A program made the translations under genes and the position numbers. Of a stretch of DNA of 64,000 nt, positions 45,450 through 53,606 are shown in pieces. The notes under the pieces were generated by a model. That model saw only the letters and a list, made by a program, of their open reading frames with translations, was not told the origin of the DNA and searched no databases. This DNA is from Eisenibacter elegans DSM 3317. Its GTDB lineage: Bacteria; Bacteroidota; Bacteroidia; Cytophagales; Microscillaceae. Numbering within the stretch: the first letter of the stretch is position 1; each line of letters starts with the position of its first letter. The DNA lies in the NCBI RefSeq assembly GCF_000430505.1, contig NZ_AUMD01000011.1, positions 62,001 to 126,000 of the forward strand. The letters run 5' to 3'.

Positions 45450-45830
45450 TTATTTTAATTCAACAACAGCGCCGTCAGCTTCCAAAGCTGCTTTCAAAGC
45501 TTCTGCTTCGTCTTTAGAAACACCTTCTTTGATTGCTTTAGGAGCGCCGTCTACCATTTCTTTCGCTTCTTTCAAGCCAGCACCGGTCATTTCTTTAACC
45601 GTTTTCACGATTTTCAGTTTGTTAGGACCGGCCTCTTTCAATACTACGTCGAAAGAAGTTTGCTCAGCAGCAGCAGCAGCACCGCCATCGCCACCAGCAG
45701 GGGCAGCTACAGCTACAGCAGCAGCTGCAGGCTCGATGCCGTACTCATCTTTCAAGATGCCAACCAACTCAGTCACTTCTTTAAGAGACAAGTTTACTAA
45801 CTTTTCAGCGAATTCTTTTAAATCTGCCAT
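45450..45830 (-). CDS. rplL: 50S ribosomal protein L7/L12
   Basis: This 126-residue protein is the acidic stalk protein L7/L12. The N-terminal dimerisation helix ([23 protein letters not shown]) is followed by an Ala/Gly-rich hinge ([20 protein letters not shown]) and the C-terminal domain ([46 protein letters not shown]), which binds elongation factors. Length and motifs are standard. It follows rplJ by 60 bases; a run of ten G (45881-45890, C on the coding strand) lies between the two. Confidence 0.97.
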   Translation of the reverse strand: MADLKEFAEKLVNLSLKEVTELVGILKDEYGIEPAAAAVAVAAPAGGDGGAAAAAEQTSFDVVLKEAGPNKLKIVKTVKEMTGAGLKEAKEMVDGAPKAIKEGVSKDEAEALKAALEADGAVVELK

Positions 45831-45890
45831 GATATTTGTGATTAAAATAAAATCGGTTAAAATGGGAATTTAAGCGTATAGGGGGGGGGG

Positions 45891-46433
45891 TTATTGAGCG
45901 CTGCCTTCTTCCAATTTCTTGGCGTAGGCTTCGAGCGCACCAGCAAGCTTGGCACCGCTGCTTTGCAAGGCAGAAGCAAGGTTTTGAGCAGGCGACATCA
46001 ACATACCAGCCAAATCGGCGAGTAACTCCTCGCGAGACTTGATCTTGGTCAGCGCGTCTAAGGAATCGTCTCCATAATAAAATGAAGAGTCGATGGAAGC
46101 ACCTTTGAGCACCGGTTTGTTAGCACCTTTTCTAAACTCCTTGAGCACCCTTGCAGGCAAGTTACCTGCTTCGTTGGTAAACATCACACCTGAAACACCT
46201 TTGAGCACCTTTTCATTGAAAGGTGTATAGTCTGTTTCGAGTGATTCTAAGGCTTTCTTGATGAGCGTGTTTTTGTATACTTTGTATTCGATGCCTTTTT
46301 CGAAGCAAGCGCGGCGGAAGCTATTGATTTGCTCCACGGTCATGCCTTCGGCATTGGCAATGTAGAAATACGTTGTATTGGCAAACTTCTCTTTCAGTTC
46401 TTCGATTACTTGAGCTTTATCCTCTCTTGTCAT
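45891..46433 (-). CDS. rplJ: 50S ribosomal protein L10
   Basis: This 180-residue L10 is the base of the ribosomal stalk. The N-terminal RNA-binding region (MTREDKAQVIEELKEKFANTTYFYIANAEGMTVEQINSFRRA, partly) and the KVYKNTLIKKALE block are typical. The C-terminal helix (SPAQNLASALQSSGAKLAGALEAYAKKLEEG) binds the L7/L12 dimers. It is in the normal position between L1 and L7/L12, 26 bases after rplA. The stop codon is directly followed by ten C on the coding strand. Confidence 0.96.
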   Translation of the reverse strand: MTREDKAQVIEELKEKFANTTYFYIANAEGMTVEQINSFRRACFEKGIEYKVYKNTLIKKALESLETDYTPFNEKVLKGVSGVMFTNEAGNLPARVLKEFRKGANKPVLKGASIDSSFYYGDDSLDALTKIKSREELLADLAGMLMSPAQNLASALQSSGAKLAGALEAYAKKLEEGSAQ

Positions 46434-46459
46434 GATTCTATGCGTTTAGCGTCTACAAA

Positions 46460-47158
46460 TTATAAGCCCGGAACAGTGCTTTTGTCCACTGCTACTGAAG
46501 GACTCATAGTACTGGAGAGGTAGATAGACTTCATGTAAGTACCCTTGGCGGCAGAAGGCTTAAGTTTGTTGAGTGTATTCAACAGCTCCATGGCGTTTTC
46601 TACCAATTGTTCGGGTGCAAAAGAAGCTTTTCCGATGCTGGCGTGAATGATACCGGTTTTATCAACTTTGAAGTCGATTTTACCAGCTTTTACTTCCTGC
46701 ACGGCAGCACCTACATCCATCGTTACAGTGCCAGATTTGGGGTTAGGCATCAAGCCTCGAGGTCCTAATACGCGACCCAGTTTCCCTACTTTGGCCATGA
46801 CAGTAGGCATGGTGATAATCACGTCTATGTCAGTCCAACCTTTTTCAATCTGCTCGATATAGTCATCTAAGCCTACGAACTCAGCGCCTGCGTTTTTGGC
46901 TTCTTCCTCCTTGTCTGGAGTACAGAGTACCAATACACGAACAGCTTTACCGGTTCCGTGTGGCAACGAAGCTACACCGCGCACCATTTGGTCGGCTTTG
47001 CGGGGGTCTACTCCTAAGCGTACATCAATATCGACAGAAGAATCAAAGCGGGTGTTGCTAATTTCTTTCACCACACGCACGGCCTCCTCCAAAGAGTAAG
47101 CCTTTGATTGGTCGTATTTTTGTAGCGCTTCTTTTTGTTTTTTCGTTAATTTTGCCAT
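46460..47158 (-). CDS. rplA: 50S ribosomal protein L1
   Basis: This 232-residue L1 protein lies at the ribosomal L1 stalk and in many bacteria represses its own operon. Recognisable blocks are [54 protein letters not shown] and [15 protein letters not shown], the last being the L1 signature. The C-terminus STVPGL is short. It lies 20 bases after rplK. A leader sequence that imitates its rRNA target is not obvious to me. Confidence 0.97.
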   Translation of the reverse strand: MAKLTKKQKEALQKYDQSKAYSLEEAVRVVKEISNTRFDSSVDIDVRLGVDPRKADQMVRGVASLPHGTGKAVRVLVLCTPDKEEEAKNAGAEFVGLDDYIEQIEKGWTDIDVIITMPTVMAKVGKLGRVLGPRGLMPNPKSGTVTMDVGAAVQEVKAGKIDFKVDKTGIIHASIGKASFAPEQLVENAMELLNTLNKLKPSAAKGTYMKSIYLSSTMSPSVAVDKSTVPGL

Positions 47159-47177
47159 TTCTCCAAGTGGTTATCGG

Positions 47178-47624
47178 TTACTCGGTTTCCCATGGGGCTT
47201 TGCCTGTTACCTTTATACCCATACTACGGGCGGTACCGGCTACCATGCGCATGGCCGATTCAATCGTGAATGCATTCAAGTCAGGCATTTTGATTTCTGC
47301 AATCTCTCTGACTTTGTCCCAAGGCAGCTCACCAACTTTCTTACGATTGGGTTCGGCAGAGCCGGACTTGAGCTTGAGTGCTTCTTTAAGCAACACCGGA
47401 GTGGGAGGGGTTTTAATGATGAACTCAAAGGACTTGTCTTTGTAGTAAGTGATTACTACCGGCAAAACCTGACCCATTTTGTCCTGTGTACGAGCATTAA
47501 ACTGCTTACAGAACTCCATGATGTTAATCCCTTTACTACCCAAGGCAGGGCCGATGGGGGGGGATGGGTTGGCTTGCCCGCCTTTAACTTGCAACTTTAA
47601 ATACCCAAGAATCTCTTTTGCCAT
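47178..47624 (-). CDS. rplK: 50S ribosomal protein L11
   Basis: This 148-residue L11 protein has the proline-rich N-terminus [40 protein letters not shown], the site bound by thiopeptides and release factors, and the rRNA-binding C-terminal domain ([31 protein letters not shown]). It is 155 bases after nusG and 20 bases before rplA. A tract of eight C in its codons (near 47557) encodes the SPPIG part and is a possible slippage site only in a technical sense. Confidence 0.97.
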   Translation of the reverse strand: MAKEILGYLKLQVKGGQANPSPPIGPALGSKGINIMEFCKQFNARTQDKMGQVLPVVITYYKDKSFEFIIKTPPTPVLLKEALKLKSGSAEPNRKKVGELPWDKVREIAEIKMPDLNAFTIESAMRMVAGTARSMGIKVTGKAPWETE

Positions 47625-47778
47625 AGTTGTATGGTAATAAAGTATAAGTCAACTTATTTTGAATATATGAAGAGATTACGTGCTCACAATCAGGAAGCTA
47701 CGCAGGGCAACAGTGTTCGCGGATATTGCCTTGCTGATGAACACGTAGAAGATGGGTGCGTATGGAGGTGGTAGTGTG

Positions 47779-48333
47779 CTAGTCTTGCTTTTCTACCTGC
47801 ATATAGTTAAGTTCTACGAGCGTATTTCTACCAAAAATCTTCACCATTACATTCAGTCTCTTACGCTCTTCGAATACTTCTTGAACCACGCCCGTAAAAT
47901 CGTTGAATGGCCCGTCGGTTACTTTGACGTGCTCGCCTACGATAAACGGCGTTTCTAGCTTCTCTTCTTCGTCCGACTTGGCGCTTACATTGCCAAGTAT
48001 GCGGTCTACTTCGTCTTGGCGTAGCGGGATAGGCTCTTTAGATGCGCCGGCCTCGCTACCAAGGAAGCCGATGATACCGGGTACATTCGTGATTACGGGA
48101 ATCACCTCTCCGTTGCTGAGATCAGCTTGGATGAGGATATATCCAGGCAAATAGCTACGTTCGCGTAGTTTCTTCTTGCCATTACGCACCTCATACACCT
48201 TCTCTGTTGGGATAAGGATTTGGGGTACGTTATCTTGCAGGTTTTTGCGGCTTAGCTCCAGCTCAAGATAGCCAATGGCTTTCTTTTCTTGGCCGGCAAT
48301 AGACCTGACCGCATACCATCTGTAATCACTCAT
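47779..48333 (-). CDS. nusG: transcription termination/antitermination factor NusG
   Basis: This 184-residue protein has the NGN domain (RWYAVRSIAGQEKKAIGYLELE, YLPGYILIQADL, NVPGIIGFLG) and the KOW domain (IVGEHVKVTDGPFNDFTGVVQEVFEERKRLNVMVKIFGRNTLVELNY). It binds RNA polymerase and links it to Rho or the ribosome. The coding frame contains the two expected arms and no insert. It lies 24 bases after secE and before rplK, the standard secE-nusG-rplK order. Confidence 0.96.
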   Translation of the reverse strand: MSDYRWYAVRSIAGQEKKAIGYLELELSRKNLQDNVPQILIPTEKVYEVRNGKKKLRERSYLPGYILIQADLSNGEVIPVITNVPGIIGFLGSEAGASKEPIPLRQDEVDRILGNVSAKSDEEEKLETPFIVGEHVKVTDGPFNDFTGVVQEVFEERKRLNVMVKIFGRNTLVELNYMQVEKQD

Positions 48334-48356
48334 AGTTGTTGTATATCAGTAGCTTC

Positions 48357-48548
48357 TTAGAATGATTCGTAGAACCAATTCATAAACCCATCAAAGACAA
48401 AGTCCATGGCTCCGATGAGTAATGCAAAAATAAGCGAGGCAACCAACACTAGTGTCGAGTTGCTTTGTAGTTCGCTGTATTTTGGCCAAGTTACTTTGTA
48501 GCGCAATTCGTGAAATGAATCGGTTACAAATGAGATAAGCTTGTTCAT
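48357..48548 (-). CDS. secE: preprotein translocase subunit SecE
   Basis: From ATG 48548 (MNKLISFVTDSFHELRYKVTWPKYSELQ) the protein is 63 residues. The conserved helix HELRYKVTWPKYSELQSNS and the single membrane helix (LVLVASLIFALLIGAMDFVFDGF) are the SecE signature. It forms the SecYEG channel. A longer frame from 48593 would run into tRNA-Trp and is rejected. It starts 13 bases after the tRNA-Trp 3-prime end. Confidence 0.92.
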   Translation of the reverse strand: MNKLISFVTDSFHELRYKVTWPKYSELQSNSTLVLVASLIFALLIGAMDFVFDGFMNWFYESF

Positions 48549-48560
48549 GGGGAAAGTATT

Positions 48561-48634
48561 TGGCACGGGCGGAGAGATTCGAACTCCCATCAACGGTTTT
48601 GGAGACCGCTATTCTACCATTGAACTACGCCCGT
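48561..48634 (-). tRNA. tRNA-Trp (CCA anticodon)
   Basis: The minus-strand sequence folds as a tRNA with acceptor ACGGGCG/CGCCCGT and anticodon loop CTCCAAA, giving anticodon CCA. The T loop contains GTTCGAATC. The 3-prime CCA is encoded in the DNA (TGG at 48561-48563). It lies between tuf and secE, just after the tuf terminator. Confidence 0.92.
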
Positions 48635-48673
48635 AATTTGGGAGTGCAAATATAGCACTTATTTTGAGAATAT

Positions 48674-48709
48674 AAAAGCGCCCTTGTGATTTTTTCCAAG
48701 GGCGCTTTT
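48674..48709 (-). terminator. intrinsic terminator after tuf
   Basis: AAAAGCGCCCTTG (48674-48686) and CAAGGGCGCTTTT (48697-48709) form a perfect 13-bp stem with a ten-base loop; on the minus strand it ends in TTTTATATTC. It lies 17 bases after the tuf stop and separates tuf from tRNA-Trp, so secE and later genes depend on read-through or another start. Confidence 0.8.
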
Positions 48710-48725
48710 GGGCAATGAATATCTA

Positions 48726-49913
48726 CTATGCGAGAATTTCAGTTACCTGACCTGCACCGATGGTACGGCCACCTTCACGGATAGCGAAGCGAAGACCTTT
48801 TTCGAGTGCTACGGCATTGATAAGGTTTACTGTCAAAGTGATGTTATCACCAGGCATAACCATTTCTACGCCATCAGGAAGAGAAATTTCACCAGTTACG
48901 TCAGTAGTACGTAGGTAGAACTGAGGGCGGTATTTGTTAAAGAATGGGGTATGACGACCACCTTCTTCTTTAGACAATACGTATACTTCAGCCTTGAACT
49001 GGAAGTGAGGAGTTACACTCTTAGGTTTGCAGATAACCATACCACGGCGGATTTGAGTTTTCTCAATACCACGTAGCAAGAGACCTACGTTATCACCAGC
49101 TTCACCACGGTCAAGAATCTTACGGAACATCTCAACACCAGTTACAGTTGACGTCAAGTCTTCTGCACCCATACCCAAGATTTGAACGGGGTCACCAGAG
49201 TTGATTACACCGCGCTCGATACGGCCTGTAGCTACAGTACCACGACCAGTGATAGAGAATACGTCTTCGATAGGCATCAAGAAGTCCTTATCAACAGCAC
49301 GCTCAGGAAGAGGAATGTAGTTGTCTACAGCGTCCATCAATTCCATGATTTTGTCAACCCACTGTGCTTCACCGTTGAGGCCACCCAAAGCAGAACCTTT
49401 GATAACAGGGATGTCATCGCCAGGGAATTGGTAGAAGCTCAACAATTCACGTACTTCCATTTCTACAAGCTCGAGAAGCTCTTCGTCGTCTACCAAGTCT
49501 ACTTTGTTCATGAACACTACAAGTGCAGGAACACCTACTTGGCGAGCCAAAAGGATGTGTTCACGAGTTTGGGGCATTGGACCGTCAGTAGCGGCTACAA
49601 CAAGAATTGCACCGTCCATCTGCGCAGCACCAGTAACCATGTTTTTCACATAGTCGGCGTGGCCTGGGCAGTCCACGTGTGCATAGTGACGAGCAGCAGT
49701 TTGGTATTCTACGTGTGAAGTATTGATAGTGATACCGCGTTCTTTCTCTTCAGGTGCGTTGTCGATTTGGTCAAATGATTTAGCTTCTGACAAGCCTTTT
49801 TCTGCCAATACTTTAGTGATAGCGGCAGTCAGTGTAGTTTTGCCATGGTCAACGTGTCCAATAGTACCAATGTTCACGTGTGGTTTGGAACGGTCAAACG
49901 TTTCTTTAGCCAT
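48726..49913 (-). CDS. tuf: elongation factor Tu
   Basis: This 395-residue EF-Tu has the complete GTPase: GHVDHGKT (P-loop), the switch I region RGITIN, DCPGH (G3), NKVD (G4) and GSAL (G5). Domain 2 and 3 follow with GRIERGVI and [13 protein letters not shown] and the final [14 protein letters not shown]. It delivers aminoacyl-tRNA to the ribosome. It is preceded by three tRNA genes and followed by a strong terminator. Only one tuf gene is in this window. Confidence 0.98.
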   Translation of the reverse strand: MAKETFDRSKPHVNIGTIGHVDHGKTTLTAAITKVLAEKGLSEAKSFDQIDNAPEEKERGITINTSHVEYQTAARHYAHVDCPGHADYVKNMVTGAAQMDGAILVVAATDGPMPQTREHILLARQVGVPALVVFMNKVDLVDDEELLELVEMEVRELLSFYQFPGDDIPVIKGSALGGLNGEAQWVDKIMELMDAVDNYIPLPERAVDKDFLMPIEDVFSITGRGTVATGRIERGVINSGDPVQILGMGAEDLTSTVTGVEMFRKILDRGEAGDNVGLLLRGIEKTQIRRGMVICKPKSVTPHFQFKAEVYVLSKEEGGRHTPFFNKYRPQFYLRTTDVTGEISLPDGVEMVMPGDNITLTVNLINAVALEKGLRFAIREGGRTIGAGQVTEILA

Positions 49914-49964
49914 TGAAAATTACCGATTTAAAGTTTGAAAAAGTACAACCTATACAACCTTCAG

Positions 49965-50036
49965 AGCCAACGGGGGGAATTGAACCCCCGACCTCGTCCT
50001 TACCAAGGAAGCGCTCTACCCCTGAGCTACGTCGGC
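49965..50036 (-). tRNA. tRNA-Thr (GGT anticodon)
   Basis: The minus-strand sequence folds with acceptor GCCGACG/CGTTGGC (one G-T pair), a D arm GCTCAGGGGTAGAGC and a T arm with GGTTCAATTCC. The anticodon loop TTGGTAA gives anticodon GGT. The anticodon stem CTTCC/GGACG contains one T-C mismatch. No CCA is encoded. Confidence 0.9.
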
Positions 50037-50068
50037 TAATGAATATGTTAAGATTAAGAAATTATAAG

Positions 50069-50141
50069 AGCGGGAGACGAGGCTCGAACCCGCGACCTAC
50101 AGCTTGGAAGGCTGTCGCTCTACCAACTGAGCTACTCCCGC
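50069..50141 (-). tRNA. tRNA-Gly (TCC anticodon)
   Basis: On the minus strand the sequence begins GCGGGAGTAGCTCAGTTGG and ends CTCCCGC plus T. The anticodon loop CTTCCAA gives TCC, with stem ACAGC/GCTGT perfect. The T arm has GGTTCGAGCC. No CCA is encoded. Confidence 0.93.
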
Positions 50142-50173
50142 TTATAATATAGTGGTTTGGAGGTATATATAGG

Positions 50174-50259
50174 TGGTGGGGAGAGCAGGATTCGAACCTG
50201 CGAAGGTATACACCAACAGATTTACAGTCTGTCCTCGTTGGCCACTTGAGTATCTCCCC
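50174..50259 (-). tRNA. tRNA-Tyr (GTA anticodon)
   Basis: On the minus strand the sequence begins GGGGAGATACTCAAGTGG and has a long variable arm, as expected for tRNA-Tyr. The anticodon loop CTGTAAA gives GTA, between stem bases CAGA and TCTG. The T arm has GGTTCGAATCC. The 3-prime CCA is encoded (TGG at 50174-50176). It is the first gene after the promoter at 50323-50354. Confidence 0.93.
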
Positions 50260-50322
50260 AAAAATAGTTCAAGATTTTTCTTGATTTTACAACACGATTA
50301 CGTGTGTGTTGTAAAGTGGATG

Positions 50323-50354
50323 CAAAGTTAAGGGCTTTTTTTTTTAGTTGCAAA
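50323..50354 (-). promoter_or_regulatory. Bacteroidota-type promoter for the tRNA-tuf transcript
   Basis: Read on the minus strand, TTTG (50354-50351), then 20 bases containing a run of ten A, then TAACTTTG (50330-50323). Both boxes match the Bacteroidota consensus exactly. Transcription would start near 50316, about 57 bases before tRNA-Tyr. It probably drives the three tRNA genes and tuf, and possibly the whole secE-rpoC cluster. Confidence 0.75.
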
Positions 50355-50408
50355 CTTTTAGTTGATTTTTTTCAAACTATTTTCTTGCTTGCCCGTTTTG
50401 CTATTGTT

Positions 50409-50672
50409 TTAGCTTGCCGCTCCCTCTTTGGTAGGTATTTCTAGCTCATCAGGAGCAGGAATTACGGGGGCGCGGTCAGTGGTGTCGCTGATGCTTCGCT
50501 CCTGCTCTATGGGCAGGTTTAATTCTTCATCTACGGAGATTTCCATCAGGCTGTCCATCTGGGTCTCTTCAGTATTGGGGGCGTTATTGTCATTGGTGGC
50601 AACTTCTCCCCCGCCACAGGCGGTGCTTAGTAGTATTAAAGCGATGATAGGGAGGTAAAAATACTGCTTCAT
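50409..50672 (-). CDS. small acidic lipoprotein
   Basis: This 87-residue protein starts MKQYFYLPIIALILLSTACGGG; the lipobox STAC gives mature Cys19. The rest is acidic and Thr/Pro-rich with repeated Glu and no cysteine or hydrophobic segment (NTEETQMDSLMEISVDEELNLPIEQE), and is probably disordered. It follows a TACCTTTG box by about 25 bases and lies downstream of the beta-CASP gene on the same strand. Function unknown. Confidence 0.65.
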   Translation of the reverse strand: MKQYFYLPIIALILLSTACGGGEVATNDNNAPNTEETQMDSLMEISVDEELNLPIEQERSISDTTDRAPVIPAPDELEIPTKEGAAS

Positions 50673-50696
50673 GGCGCTTTATGTGCTAATGTTCTG

Positions 50697-50704
50697 CAAA
50701 GGTA
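50697..50704 (-). promoter_or_regulatory. -7 promoter element of the small lipoprotein gene
   Basis: Read on the minus strand, TACCTTTG (50704-50697) matches TAnnTTTG. It is 24 bases upstream of the ATG at 50672. No TTTG lies 19-21 bases upstream. Confidence 0.45.
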
Positions 50705-50761
50705 CGCAGAGTTTTGTAAATATGGAAGTGTGTTTGGAAGGAAAGTTTGCTTTTTGTAGAA

Positions 50762-52192
50762 TTAGAGCTCGAAGGCATCTCCTTTTTGGGGTACTTCTAC
50801 TTGTGTATATCCCTCTTGAGCAAGGGTTTGGCGGAAGTCTTGCATGGCGTTGACTTCTCCGTGAACCAAGAAAACTTTTTTGAGTTGGTCGGTGGGTTGT
50901 TGCCTTACAAAGTATAGCAGGTCGTCCAAATCGCCATGGCCACTGAAGATGTCAATCTTACGGATGTTGGCCAAGACGGGTACTTCTTTGTTTTTGGCTA
51001 TTTCTAGGCTTTTGCGTCCGTTGAGCAGTTCGTGGCCTAGGGTTCCCTCAGCAGCATAGCCAATCATGAGAATGGTGGCGTTGGGGTTTGAGAGGTTTTT
51101 GCGGACGTGATGCTCTACGCGGCCTCCGTGAATCATACCAGAAGAGGAGATAATCACACAGGCTTCGCGCTGGGTGGCCAGGGTCTTGCTGTCGCGCATA
51201 TTCTCTACATATATAAGGTTCTCGAAGTCAAAGAGCTCAGTATTTTGTTTGAGGAAGTCTTGGGCTTCTTGGTTGAGCCACTTGGGGTAATGCGCATATA
51301 CCTTGGTACTCATAAAAGCCAAGGGGCTGTCAGCATATATCTTGATGGGAGGCATCAGCCCCTGAGCGCAGAGTTTTTTGAGTGTATATAATAAGGCTTG
51401 TGTGCGGCCAACGCTAAAAGCCGGGATAATCAGCTTGCCGGGTTTGTCGATACAGGCTTCTTTGATGATATCATAGAGTAATTTCTCCGGACTCTCAGTG
51501 TCTTCATGGCGGCGGCTGCCGTAGGTGCTTTCGCTAATAAGGTAATCGACCTGAGGCATGGGGTGTGGATCGGGCAGTAGCGGATAGTTGAACCGACCTA
51601 CGTCTCCTGAGAAGCAGAGGCGCTTGGTTTCTTCTCCTTCTTTTACTTCTATCACTACACTGGCTGCGCCCAGTAGATGCCCTGCGGGCAATAAGGTGAG
51701 CCAGGCATCCTTGGTGAGCCGAATGCGTTGAGAAAACGGCACGACTTCAAAATGGCTCAGCGCCGAGGCTACGTGCGGCAACATATAGAGGCGGTCAGTA
51801 TTGATATCGGGGCTGAAGCCGCGTTTTTTGTTGCGGGCGCGGTATTTTTCCTTCTCAGCGCGTTTGAGCTTGCGCATATTGAGCGAGGCGGCATCTTCCA
51901 GCAGGAGCTGGGTCAGGTCACGGGTAGGAGCCGTACAGTATATTTTCCCTTCAAACCCTTCGCGGATGAGATTGGGTAAGAAGCCGGAGTGGTCGAGGTG
52001 GGCGTGGGTCAACACAACGGCATGTATCTGGGAGGCTTCAAAAGGGAATAGCCCATAGTGAGCTGTTTCAACAGCTTCGCCGTGTGCCATATCCATTCCA
52101 CAATCTATCAAAATGTTGTACTCACTCTCAAGGGTGAGCAAAAACATGCTGCCGGTTACTTGTTGGGCAGCGCCCCAAAAGGTTAATTTCAT
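50762..52192 (-). CDS. beta-CASP/MBL-fold ribonuclease-like protein
   Basis: From ATG 52192 (MKLTFWGAAQQVTGSMFLLT) the protein is 476 residues; an ATG at 52288 would add 32 unlikely residues. The metallo-beta-lactamase zinc site is HAHLDH (VVLTHAHLDHSGFLP), with later ligands in PAGHLLGA and CFSGDVGR. The beta-CASP domain follows (KLIIPAFSVGRTQALLYTLKKL, ADSPLAFMST). The C-terminal RMMBL-like segment contains GHGDLDDLLYFV and VFLVHGEVNAMQDF. This matches the Ysh1/CPSF73-like RNA-processing family in bacteria. The RNA target is unknown. It lies upstream of the small lipoprotein gene on the same strand. Confidence 0.88.
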   Translation of the reverse strand: MKLTFWGAAQQVTGSMFLLTLESEYNILIDCGMDMAHGEAVETAHYGLFPFEASQIHAVVLTHAHLDHSGFLPNLIREGFEGKIYCTAPTRDLTQLLLEDAASLNMRKLKRAEKEKYRARNKKRGFSPDINTDRLYMLPHVASALSHFEVVPFSQRIRLTKDAWLTLLPAGHLLGAASVVIEVKEGEETKRLCFSGDVGRFNYPLLPDPHPMPQVDYLISESTYGSRRHEDTESPEKLLYDIIKEACIDKPGKLIIPAFSVGRTQALLYTLKKLCAQGLMPPIKIYADSPLAFMSTKVYAHYPKWLNQEAQDFLKQNTELFDFENLIYVENMRDSKTLATQREACVIISSSGMIHGGRVEHHVRKNLSNPNATILMIGYAAEGTLGHELLNGRKSLEIAKNKEVPVLANIRKIDIFSGHGDLDDLLYFVRQQPTDQLKKVFLVHGEVNAMQDFRQTLAQEGYTQVEVPQKGDAFEL

Positions 52193-52280
52193 ACCAAACG
52201 TAGTTTTGAGCTTGGCTTGGGATAAGCCAAGGCTTTGCAAATAACGGATTTTTTGGCTAATATTTATGACTGTGTGATGC

Positions 52281-52372
52281 CCAATCAAAATTAGTTTGGG
52301 GGCTGTACGTGCGGAAAGCCCTTGGGCATCAAGAAAATCAAATCCAGTGAATCTTCCAATCCAGTCAATCTT
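52281..52372 (+). repeat. intergenic repeat, copy 2
   Basis: It starts with a 21-base hairpin segment (CCCAATC...GTTTGGG, 52281-52301). The segment at 52316-52351 (AAAGCCCTTGGGCATCAAG, then AAATCAAATCCAGTGAATC) aligns with 24405-24443, and a further ATCCAGTCAATCTT follows. The 21-base start occurs in reverse complement at 63319-63339 with one change. It lies in the 362-base gap 52193-52554, which otherwise holds a short TTGGCTT/AAGCCAA hairpin and the trxA terminator. Confidence 0.6.
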
Positions 52373-52483
52373 AGGATAAACAATAGGCTAGAGCTATCGG
52401 CTTGATGTGAGCGTGCTTTAGCCCCTGTTGTTTGATATAGTTGGGGGCTAAGGGCGCTACAGAAGTTTTTGCCTTCAAAAAGC

Positions 52484-52520
52484 AAAGCCCCCCCCATCTG
52501 TTTGTGGGGTGGGGGGCTTT
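52484..52520 (-). terminator. intrinsic terminator after trxA
   Basis: AAAGCCCCCC and its complement GGGGGGCTTT (52484-52493 with 52511-52520) are joined by a C-rich/G-rich inner part. On the minus strand it is followed by GCTTTTTG. It lies 35 bases after the trxA stop. Confidence 0.7.
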
Positions 52521-52554
52521 ATGAAATGTAGCTCAGAGTCAGTCTTTGGGGCAC

Positions 52555-52875
52555 TTAGATTTGTGCTTCAAGTTTTTGCGCCAATACATTTTTGGGTACT
52601 ACACCGATTTGCTTGTCTACCACTTGGCCATTTTTGAAAATCAGCAGGGTAGGGATGCTGCGTACACCAAACTGCATAGAAGCGTTAGGGTTATTATCTA
52701 CATCAAGCTTTGCGATGACGGCTTTTCCTTCATATTCACCGGCTAGTTCTTCAATGGTAGGAGCTATCATTTGGCAGGGGCCACACCATTCGGCCCAGAA
52801 ATCTACCAAGACAGGTTTGTCACCACTGATGACTTCCTGAAAGTTTGCATCGGTAAGTTCTAATGCTTTTCCCAT
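52555..52875 (-). CDS. trxA: thioredoxin
   Basis: This 106-residue protein is a classical thioredoxin with the active site WAEWCGPCQMIAP (Cys at about 32 and 35), the cis-proline loop VRSIPTLLIFKNG and the C-terminal helix VLAQKLEAQI. It starts MGKALELTDANFQEVIS. It reduces disulfides in cytoplasmic proteins. It is monocistronic, with a strong terminator after it. Confidence 0.96.
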   Translation of the reverse strand: MGKALELTDANFQEVISGDKPVLVDFWAEWCGPCQMIAPTIEELAGEYEGKAVIAKLDVDNNPNASMQFGVRSIPTLLIFKNGQVVDKQIGVVPKNVLAQKLEAQI

Positions 52876-53027
52876 GTCGGTATTTATTAATTAAGGGGGG
52901 TAATAGAGAATATTCATAATCAATACATCTTTGATAGCCAAAAAGTTCAAACCAAGGATGCGCCTTCGCTCAACTAGATTGCCCGTTTATTTGGCAGTTT
53001 TGCAGATAATACCGTACTTTGGCCTCT

Positions 53028-53528
53028 ATGAAAGTATCAGCAGAGATAGCACAGATAACAGCCGCTTTTGGCAAGCAGTTGCGGGTGCGTGTCAGCGGTA
53101 TTTGTGTGGTGGCAGGCGAATTGCTGTTGGTCAAGCATACCCACATTGGCCGAGGCGGCTACCTGTGGGCTCCGCCCGGAGGGGGGATGCAATATGGCGA
53201 ACCGGCAACTCAAGCGCTACAGCGGGAATTTTTGGAAGAAACCGGCCTAGAGGTAGGCGTTGGGTCTTTGCTTTTTGTGAATGAGTACCTCGAAGCACCC
53301 CTACACGCAATGGAGCTGTTTTTTGAAGTACACATTACCGGAGGGGCACTTACCCAAGGCCAAGACCCTGAGCTGGGAGCAGAGGCTCAAATTATCCGAG
53401 AGGTTGCCTTTATGCCTTGGGAGGCGCTCAAGGCTGAGCCGCCGTACTGCCTACACAGCCGCCTGCGCCAAAGCAACACCTTGGCTGAATTTGGCCAAAG
53501 CACTGGCTATTTCTTTGCAAACAGCTAG
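53028..53528 (+). CDS. Nudix hydrolase
   Basis: From ATG 53028 (MKVSAEIAQITAAFGKQ) the protein is 166 residues; the frame opens at a TTG nine bases earlier. The Nudix box is GGGMQYGEPATQALQREFLEETGLEVG (about 49-75), with R-E-x-x-E-E intact. The remainder is a short alpha/beta sandwich. The substrate, a nucleoside diphosphate derivative, is not readable. TACTTTG, with TTTG 21 bases upstream, lies just seven bases before the ATG, so a nearly leaderless transcript is possible. Confidence 0.85.
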   Translation: MKVSAEIAQITAAFGKQLRVRVSGICVVAGELLLVKHTHIGRGGYLWAPPGGGMQYGEPATQALQREFLEETGLEVGVGSLLFVNEYLEAPLHAMELFFEVHITGGALTQGQDPELGAEAQIIREVAFMPWEALKAEPPYCLHSRLRQSNTLAEFGQSTGYFFANS

Positions 53529-53606
53529 GCCAGACAAAAAAAGTTTTGGTCTCTGATATGGCGAGATTTATAAATTTTTTATTATTGCAATCAAAAAAAA
53601 GCTCCA

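Noticed and set aside
47625-47778. Search for an L11/L1-type rRNA-mimic leader between nusG and rplK
   Set aside because: I could not find a convincing imitation of the rRNA L1 site by eye; only weak pairings occur.
52195-52202. TACGTTTG box on the minus strand directly before the beta-CASP start
   Set aside because: It matches TAnnTTTG, but lies only two bases before the ATG, so transcription would start within the gene, and there is no -33 box.
53015-53021. TACTTTG near the Nudix start as a leaderless promoter
   Set aside because: One T short of TAnnTTTG, although TTTG lies 21 bases upstream; kept only as a remark in the gene entry.
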